Shown here piece by piece: positions 1-7,095 of a DNA stretch of 9,500 nucleotides. The position numbers were made by a program, and so were the translations under genes. The notes under the pieces are model-generated. The model ran no database searches, had not been told where the DNA came from, and was given only the letters and a program-made list of their open reading frames with translations. The DNA comes from Spirochaetota bacterium (GTDB taxonomy: Bacteria; Spirochaetota; UBA4802; UBA5550), in assembly GCA_022704585.1 (NCBI GenBank), contig JAKJGD010000042.1, forward strand, positions 1 through 9,500, in the 5' to 3' direction. Every line of letters begins with the position of its first letter. Within the stretch, counting starts at the first letter, position 1.

Positions 1-710
1 CCGCCGATATGATCGGCGATGGCCTGTCTTGTCGCGTCGTCCACGCTCTGGCCGATCAGGAGACCCTTGATCTCGTTGCCCACGCCCACGGCGACGACGA
101 CCAGCAGCACGCCGATCATGATGCTTCCCGCCGCGTCAAAGACCGGGTCCCCGGTCGCGATGGTGAGGAGCACTGCCGCCATGGCGAAGCTCAGGCCGGC
201 GAGGGCGGCCAGGTCCTCTCCCAGGACCACGATGAGCTCGCTCTGCCGCGAGTCCCTGAACCAGCGCCAGAGGGAACGCCTGCCGCGCACCTTGTTGACC
301 TCGCGCAGGCACCCCCAGAGCGAAAACGACTCCATGACGATGCTGAAAGCCAGTATCCCCACGGCAAGCCAGGGCGCCTGCAGCCCTTCGTGCACGGAGA
401 GCTTGTGTATCCCTTCGTATATCGAGAAGAGGCCGCCCATGCTGAAGAGGAGGAGGGCCACGATGAAGGACCAGAAGTATACGGCCCGGCCGTGTCCCAG
501 CGGGTATTCTGCGGACGGCGGGAGCTTGGATAGCCGGAGGCCGATGAGCAGGAGCACCTGGTTGCCGGTATCGGCCAGAGAATGGACCGCCTCTGCGAGC
601 ATGGCGCCCGATCCGGTGTACAGCGCGGCCGCCATCTTCGCGACGGCGATCGTCAGGTTCGCGCCCAGTGCGTACATGATTGATTTCAGCGAATCCGCGC
701 CGTGTGACAT
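1..710 (-). CDS. Cation diffusion facilitator (CDF) family metal exporter, C-terminus cut by window edge
   Basis: The 236 visible codons encode a polytopic inner-membrane protein of the CDF/cation efflux family, which usually exports Zn2+, Co2+, Fe2+ or Mn2+ in exchange for protons. Hydrophobic helices lie at about residues 10-31, 36-60, 78-98, 113-135, 160-185 and 189-210. The family TM2 metal motif H-S-L-A-D is at about 43-47, followed by the P-L-G-H-G-R loop at about 70-75. Where many CDFs carry HxxxD in TM5, this protein reads E-D-L-A-A-L-A-G-L (about 165-173). From family knowledge this resembles the SLC30A9-like branch, so the metal cannot be guessed. The cytoplasmic C-terminal domain starts after about residue 210 and is cut off. 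The ATG at 708-710 has GGAG six bases upstream. The gene lies 34 bp behind the TetR gene on the same strand, so it is probably co-transcribed and controlled by that regulator. The family call is secure; the substrate is unknown. Confidence 0.9.
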   Translation of the reverse strand, partial: MSHGADSLKSIMYALGANLTIAVAKMAAALYTGSGAMLAEAVHSLADTGNQVLLLIGLRLSKLPPSAEYPLGHGRAVYFWSFIVALLLFSMGGLFSIYEGIHKLSVHEGLQAPWLAVGILAFSIVMESFSLWGCLREVNKVRGRRSLWRWFRDSRQSELIVVLGEDLAALAGLSFAMAAVLLTIATGDPVFDAAGSIMIGVLLVVVAVGVGNEIKGLLIGQSVDDATRQAIADHIG

Positions 711-744
711 GGGGTTCTCCGTACGGTGCTTCCGCCGCCGTGCG

Positions 745-1332
745 TTAGTCGGTTTTGTACATTTTCAGTATGAACTCGATCAGCTTCGGGGTGTCGACGT
801 TGATGGGATCAATGTACTCCAGGATCCCGGCGAAGAGAAGAATGATCTGTGTTATCCTTCCGATGAAGCGGTCTTCCGCGTCAAGCTCGCTCGCATTTCC
901 TTTCAGGTCCTTGATCGTGCCGGCATAGATGTTGAGGTGGTTGCGGATGAATTTCCTGGTGATCTCCCTGATCTTGTCGTCCTCGAAGCCGTAGAGGATT
1001 ATATTTATCAGGATGCGCATGTTCTTCTTGTCGAGAAGGAACTTTTCAATGCCGAAGAGGGTTGTGATCAGCGCCCTGTCGTTGGTGTCCAGGTCCATGC
1101 CCTGGACGACCCCGATCTGGTCGCGCTGGATCTGGTTGAAAAAGCTTTCGATCAGGGCCACGTACAGCTCTTCACGGGTAGGGAAATAATGGCGCAGGCC
1201 GCCCTTTGAAAAACCGGCCTCCTTGGCCACGCATTCGAGTGATACCTGCGAATACACGTCCCGCTCGAGGCACCGTTTCAGCGCCTCGATAATATGCTTT
1301 TTCTTTTTTATGATCTTCAGTTCTTTCTTCAT
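745..1332 (-). CDS. TetR/AcrR-family transcriptional regulator
   Basis: This is a 195-residue protein, a normal length for the family. The TetR_N DNA-binding domain covers about residues 10-60. Its helix-turn-helix is at about 28-50, with V-S-L-E-C-V-A-K-E-A-G-F-S-K followed by the typical G-L-R-H-Y-F-P-T-R-E-E-L signature. Residues 62-195 form the helical ligand-binding and dimerisation part, which differs between members and gives no ligand. The extreme N-terminus is very lysine-rich (9 of the first 13 residues) and could add DNA contacts. The ATG at 1330-1332 has only a weak AGG about 9 bases upstream, and no better in-frame start is seen. The gene heads a unit with the CDF exporter; such regulators commonly control their own operon. 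A precedent for TetR-CDF pairing is SczA controlling czcD in Streptococcus pneumoniae, where metal is the signal. The ligand here is not known, and hydrophobic compounds are an alternative. Confidence 0.93.
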   Translation of the reverse strand: MKKELKIIKKKKHIIEALKRCLERDVYSQVSLECVAKEAGFSKGGLRHYFPTREELYVALIESFFNQIQRDQIGVVQGMDLDTNDRALITTLFGIEKFLLDKKNMRILINIILYGFEDDKIREITRKFIRNHLNIYAGTIKDLKGNASELDAEDRFIGRITQIILLFAGILEYIDPINVDTPKLIEFILKMYKTD

Positions 1333-1380
1333 TTTCAGGGACCTGGCAGGCTGGACATGAAATAGCCCGACCGGATGGGA

Positions 1381-1433
1381 ATTTATAATAGTATGGTAAT
1401 TTTGTAAATAGATTTTTTAAATAAATTGTCAAA
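1381..1433 (-). promoter_or_regulatory. AT-rich candidate promoter/operator region of the TetR-CDF unit
   Basis: Read on the minus strand, a perfect -35 hexamer TTGACA lies at 1432-1427 inside a strongly AT-rich block. The -10 is unclear: TATTTA after 16 bases is poor, and a better TATTAT at 1390-1385 is too far away to pair with this -35. The block also holds near-symmetrical AT motifs (ATTTTGTAAAT at 1399-1409) that could be an autoregulatory TetR operator, but no convincing long palindrome is present. About 50-95 bases separate it from the regulator's start codon. Confidence 0.35.
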
Positions 1434-1541
1434 CTGGCTGTCCCGTCCACGCATGCCCGGGCCCGGGAAAAGGCGGGCTGTTACGCGAAGTGGAAAACGG
1501 CTGATAATTTCTTTTATGTTAATTTTATCTCATTCTCTGCT

Positions 1542-1575
1542 ATTTGTATTGACAAATATTCTGAACAAAATTTGT
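1542..1575. repeat. Two inverted repeats overlying the carB promoter (candidate operator pair)
   Basis: Inverted repeat 1 is ATTTGT-ATTG-ACAAAT (1542-1557, 6-bp perfect arms). Inverted repeat 2 is ACAAA-A-TTTGT (1565-1575, 5-bp arms, 1-base centre). Their centres are about 20.5 bp apart, close to two helical turns, so two dimers could bind the same DNA face. The word ATTTGTA recurs at 1542-1548 and 1570-1576. The first repeat covers the -35 box and the second covers the start of the -10 box, a geometry suited to repression. The binding protein is unknown. AT-rich DNA produces short palindromes by chance, so this is a candidate only. Confidence 0.4.
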
Positions 1576-1578
1576 AAT
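1549..1578 (+). promoter_or_regulatory. Probable sigma-70-type promoter of carB-pyrR
   Basis: A perfect -35 TTGACA (1549-1554) is followed after 18 bases by TGTAAT (1573-1578), which matches TATAAT at five of six positions. The expected transcription start is near 1585, leaving a leader of only about 44 nt before the carB ATG. That is too short for the usual antiterminator/terminator switch of Bacillus pyr genes. The ribosome-binding site of carB is weak: GGA at 1622-1624, four bases before the ATG. Confidence 0.6.
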
Positions 1579-1628
1579 TCGTAGGTTGTGAGACGACATT
1601 TATTCCATTATATCAATCCCTGGACACT

Positions 1629-4952
<3,324 letters not shown>

Positions 4953-4954
4953 GA

Positions 4955-5497
4955 ATGGGGAAGGAAATTCTGCTCAGGAGCAAGGATATTGCCGAAATCA
5001 TCGACCGGCTCTCCGCCCGTGTCCTGTCTGACGCCGGGAACGTCGACAAACTGGCCGTTGTCGGTCTTCAGACCGGCGGGGTTGAGCTCGCGCGACGCAT
5101 ACGGGAGCGGATCGAGGCCCTCTCCGGCACAAGGATCCAGAGCGGCACCCTTGACATCACATTTTACCGCGACGACCTCGCCACCCGCGGCGTGCTTCCC
5201 TCGATCAAGGAAACGTCCATCTCCTTTGATATTTCGACGATGACCGTTCTCCTCGTGGACGACGTTATTTTTACCGGCCGCACCACCAAGGCGGCCCTGG
5301 AGACGCTCACCTCGTTCGGCAGGCCCAAGGCGATACGCCTGTTCGTTCTGGTCGACCGCGGGAACCGCGAGCTCCCGATACAGCCGGACTACTGCGGCTT
5401 CAGGGTCGAGACCGGCATCAACGACAACGTCGAGGTCATTCTGGGCGAGGGGGCCTCGGACGAGGACAGCGTCGTCCGCACCGCGGCCGGCTCCTAG
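4955..5497 (+). CDS. pyrR: PyrR-type uracil phosphoribosyltransferase / pyrimidine regulator, divergent in RNA-binding residues
   Basis: This 180-residue type I phosphoribosyltransferase is the usual length for PyrR (about 180). The PRPP loop V-L-L-V-D-D-V-I-F-T-G-R-T is at 98-110, the conserved G-T-L-D-I-T-F-Y-R-D-D-L at 64-75 and V-D-R-G-N-R-E-L-P-I at 133-142. PyrR converts uracil plus PRPP to UMP, and in Bacillus it also binds pyr mRNA when UMP is high. Several positions linked to RNA binding there differ here: D17, A21, D26, Q39, N137, Q143 and F149 stand where B. subtilis has T18, H22, R27, K40, H140, R146 and K152, while R19, T41 and R141 equivalents are kept. The enzyme function is likely intact and RNA binding doubtful. 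The ATG follows the carB stop by 2 bp with GAGG ten bases upstream, suggesting translational coupling. The stop TAG overlaps that of the opposite-strand gene. Confidence 0.9.
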   Translation: MGKEILLRSKDIAEIIDRLSARVLSDAGNVDKLAVVGLQTGGVELARRIRERIEALSGTRIQSGTLDITFYRDDLATRGVLPSIKETSISFDISTMTVLLVDDVIFTGRTTKAALETLTSFGRPKAIRLFVLVDRGNRELPIQPDYCGFRVETGINDNVEVILGEGASDEDSVVRTAAGS

Positions 5498-6711
5498 GGC
5501 GCGCGGGCGGGTTCGTCTCCGCCGGATATCCGGCCGAGGATCTGCTTCAGGTACATCTCCAGTATCTTTCCGTTCTCTATGTTGCGGCCCGATCCCTCGA
5601 TCGGGTAGCTTGTCGCGTCGGTCATGCTCTTCACTTCTTCCCTGATCCGGTCGAAATAACCGATTTTCATCCTCGTCAGCTCTATCGCTTTCTTCTCAAT
5701 ATCTGAATTCAGCGCGATCGCACCGGTCATGTCGAAATTCATGCCCGAAACGGCCTCGATATCGCTGCAGGCGATACGGACGTAGGAGACCAGGTTGCCC
5801 GTCAGGTTGCGGATGCCGTCGGGAACGCCGGGCCCGGGAATGATTTCCTCGGAAAGGTCGCGCGCGGGGAGGAAGCCCTTTATCTCACGCGACAGGAGCA
5901 CGGTGAGCTCGCTCATAAGCTCCTGGTTGCGGGCGAAGAGCCGGTGACGGGAAAGCACCAGCTCCTGTATCGCGTTCGAATCGGCGAGCAGGTTCTCGGT
6001 GAGTCGGTTGACATCGTCGGAAAATACCATCTGCGTTACCGAGCTGCGGTTGACGGCGGCGGCGGTGTTCCATCCCGCGTTCGCTTCCTCGATCAGTCCG
6101 GAGAGCTCGTCCGTCCTGCGCTCTTCTATGAACCGCCGCACCAGTTTGAGCCGCTCGACTATCTGCAGGCCCCGCTTCAGGTTGGAGGATGAGCCGCGGA
6201 TCGCGGCGTCCGCGTCCTCGATGGTGCGGAACGCGAGCTTCTTGAGCCGGTCGATCGATTCCCGCTGGAATTTCCTCCTGTTTATTATGAGGCCGTCCAT
6301 CAGCACGATGTCGGTATCGTTCTGTATAATGACATGCAGGAGAAGGATCGCCTTCCGGAGGGAGGCTGCAAGCGCTTTGATCATCACGCCAAGCCGCTCG
6401 AGCGCTGACGGGTCGGCCAGGGAGCCCCCGGCCACTGTGTCCAGCAGCTCTTGCTGGCGCCTGATGTTGGCTTCAAGGCCCATGCAATAGTTGAGGACCA
6501 TGGTGTCCTGGTCCCGCATCGACCTGTTCGCGCGGGATATGATCTCGAACTCATGGCCCAGGATATCGCCGACCTCCATCGACTGGCGTATCAGCGCGAT
6601 GGCCTCTTCCGAGTGGACCTTCCTGAGCCGCGACGACTCGTTCACCTGGCGCGCTATCGCGCCGAATTCCTCGGCCTTGTTGTTGAGGTTTGCCAGGATT
6701 GCGTCATACAT
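5494..6711 (-). CDS. Uncharacterised all-helical cytosolic protein
   Basis: I do not recognise this 405-residue protein. It looks almost entirely alpha-helical, with amphipathic segments at about 1-95, 100-200, 205-285 and 300-390 and many Arg/Glu/Asp residues. A break near 282-300 (P-A-R-D-L-S-E-E-I-I-P-G-P-G-V-P) separates a longer N-terminal helical part from a C-terminal bundle. There is no signal peptide, no convincing membrane segment (the hydrophobic run at 121-129 is too short), no nucleotide-binding loop and no metal cluster; only two cysteines (76 and 315) are visible. The helical style recalls signalling or scaffold proteins such as chemoreceptor-like bundles, but no diagnostic chemoreceptor hairpin motif is present. 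The ATG at 6709-6711 has ACAGG about 8 bases upstream and a plausible promoter just before it. The gene converges on pyrR, and the stops overlap. Its amino-acid composition and unbroken frame support a real gene; the function is unknown. Confidence 0.85.
   Translation of the reverse strand: MYDAILANLNNKAEEFGAIARQVNESSRLRKVHSEEAIALIRQSMEVGDILGHEFEIISRANRSMRDQDTMVLNYCMGLEANIRRQQELLDTVAGGSLADPSALERLGVMIKALAASLRKAILLLHVIIQNDTDIVLMDGLIINRRKFQRESIDRLKKLAFRTIEDADAAIRGSSSNLKRGLQIVERLKLVRRFIEERRTDELSGLIEEANAGWNTAAAVNRSSVTQMVFSDDVNRLTENLLADSNAIQELVLSRHRLFARNQELMSELTVLLSREIKGFLPARDLSEEIIPGPGVPDGIRNLTGNLVSYVRIACSDIEAVSGMNFDMTGAIALNSDIEKKAIELTRMKIGYFDRIREEVKSMTDATSYPIEGSGRNIENGKILEMYLKQILGRISGGDEPARAP
5521..5534. 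repeat. Perfect 14-bp palindrome at the convergent gene end
   Basis: GCCGGATATCCGGC is perfectly self-complementary and could fold as a 5-bp GC stem with an ATAT loop. It lies 24 bp past the pyrR stop, inside the last codons of the opposite-strand gene (residues around G-R-I-S-G-G). No T-run follows on either strand, so it is not a standard intrinsic terminator. It might still help stop or stabilise the carB-pyrR transcript. Confidence 0.35.
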
Positions 6712-6723
6712 GGATATGCCTGT

Positions 6724-6761
6724 TCAGGGCAATCATACCCTGACAGAGCCGTATCGATCAA
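6724..6761 (-). promoter_or_regulatory. Candidate promoter of the 405-residue protein, -10 box flanked by an inverted repeat
   Basis: On the minus strand, TTGATC (6761-6756) is followed after 18 bases by TATGAT (6737-6732), a five-of-six -10 match. The -10 sits in the 8-base loop of an inverted repeat, TCAGGG/CCCTGA (6724-6729 and 6738-6743). Transcription would start near 6725, giving a very short leader that contains the ACAGG ribosome-binding site. The repeat could be an operator. The -35 match is only four of six. Confidence 0.4.
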
Positions 6762-6833
6762 TTCATTTTTCTGATCATGGGGGCCTCATGCGGCATAATG
6801 CGGCCTGCAGGAGGTCCGGATGGGCCGGGTATA

Positions 6834-7010
6834 ATGTCAGAGCGAAAAAAAACAGACAGACAGCGATATTACGTCCGATTGAAGATTCAGGGTATCCGGT
6901 ACTTTTGGATGACTTTTGATCCGCGTCCAATATCACCGAGATCCTTTCACCAGTTCCGTAACCCGGTCCAAAAAGTCCCTACGTTCCAGAGGACGCTGAA
7001 AATGAATTGA
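6834..7010 (+). CDS. Doubtful small ORF, 58 codons
   Basis: An open frame starts at ATG 6834 and encodes a basic 58-residue peptide with M-S-E-R-K-K-T-D-R-Q-R-Y-Y-V-R-L-K-I near its start. That beginning loosely recalls the first basic and beta-strand segment of PilZ c-di-GMP-binding domains. The remainder (P-R-P-I-S-P-R-S-F-H-Q-F) does not follow the family, and the domain would be far too short. Its start overlaps the stop of a four-codon ORF (TAATG at 6832-6836) that has an AGGAGG five bases upstream, so translational coupling is possible. An A8 run at 6845-6852 lies inside it. It may be a decayed gene remnant, a leader ORF or a chance frame. Its TGA stop overlaps the -35 box of the kinase promoter. 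Confidence 0.25.
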   Translation: MSERKKTDRQRYYVRLKIQGIRYFWMTFDPRPISPRSFHQFRNPVQKVPTFQRTLKMN

Positions 7011-7036
7011 CTCAAAATTCAAACTGTAGTTACAAT
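7007..7036 (+). promoter_or_regulatory. Probable promoter of the sensor kinase gene
   Basis: TTGACT (7007-7012, five of six) is followed after 18 bases by TACAAT (7031-7036, five of six). The region is AT-rich compared with its surroundings. Transcription would start near 7043, giving a leader of about 50 nt that includes the hairpin at 7064-7077. Confidence 0.55.
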
Positions 7037-7063
7037 AATAACTTGCGGGTTGGTAAGGCAAGT

Positions 7064-7077
7064 GCCGGGTCCCCGGC
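7064..7077 (+). repeat. Leader hairpin just before the sensor kinase start
   Basis: GCCGGG-TC-CCCGGC is a perfect 6-bp inverted repeat, which folds in RNA as a 5-bp GC stem with a GUCC loop. It abuts the upstream candidate ATG at 7078. Such a structure would hinder initiation at 7078 but leave the ATG at 7096 accessible, which supports 7096 as the start. Confidence 0.4.
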
Positions 7078-7095
7078 ATGGATCGGAACGAGGCT

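Larger units (their letters stand above)
6712..7077. other. Control region between the divergent 405-residue gene and sensor kinase
   Basis: This stretch of about 365 bases holds no certain gene. It contains probable promoters in both directions (6724-6761 minus, 7007-7036 plus) and a tandem ATGCGGC pair with 10-bp period (6788-6794 and 6798-6804). It also has a strong AGGAGG (6809-6814) in front of a four-codon ORF, a perfect TATAAT at 6830-6835 without a good -35, an A8 run at 6845-6852, and a doubtful 58-codon ORF at 6834-7010. No RNA gene was recognised. Confidence 0.6.

Noticed and set aside
19..1209. Plus-strand open frame of 396 codons across the CDF and TetR genes
   Set aside because: It is antisense to two clearly recognisable genes and has a low-complexity Ser/Arg/Pro-rich start typical of a shadow frame.
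1579..1596. Possible PyrR-binding loop in the carB leader (TCGT/ACGA stem around AGGTTGTGAG)
   Set aside because: The stem is only 4 bp and the loop does not carry the known PyrR-binding consensus (purine-rich bulge and CNGNGA-type loop).
5588..5605. Inverted repeat CCCGAT-N6-ATCGGG
   Set aside because: It lies inside the coding sequence of the 405-residue protein, with no T-run and no position suggesting function; likely chance in GC-rich coding DNA.
6830..6835. Perfect TATAAT as a third promoter
   Set aside because: No acceptable -35 hexamer at 16-18 bases and no extended -10 TG; a start about 7 bases later would also fall inside the small ORF.
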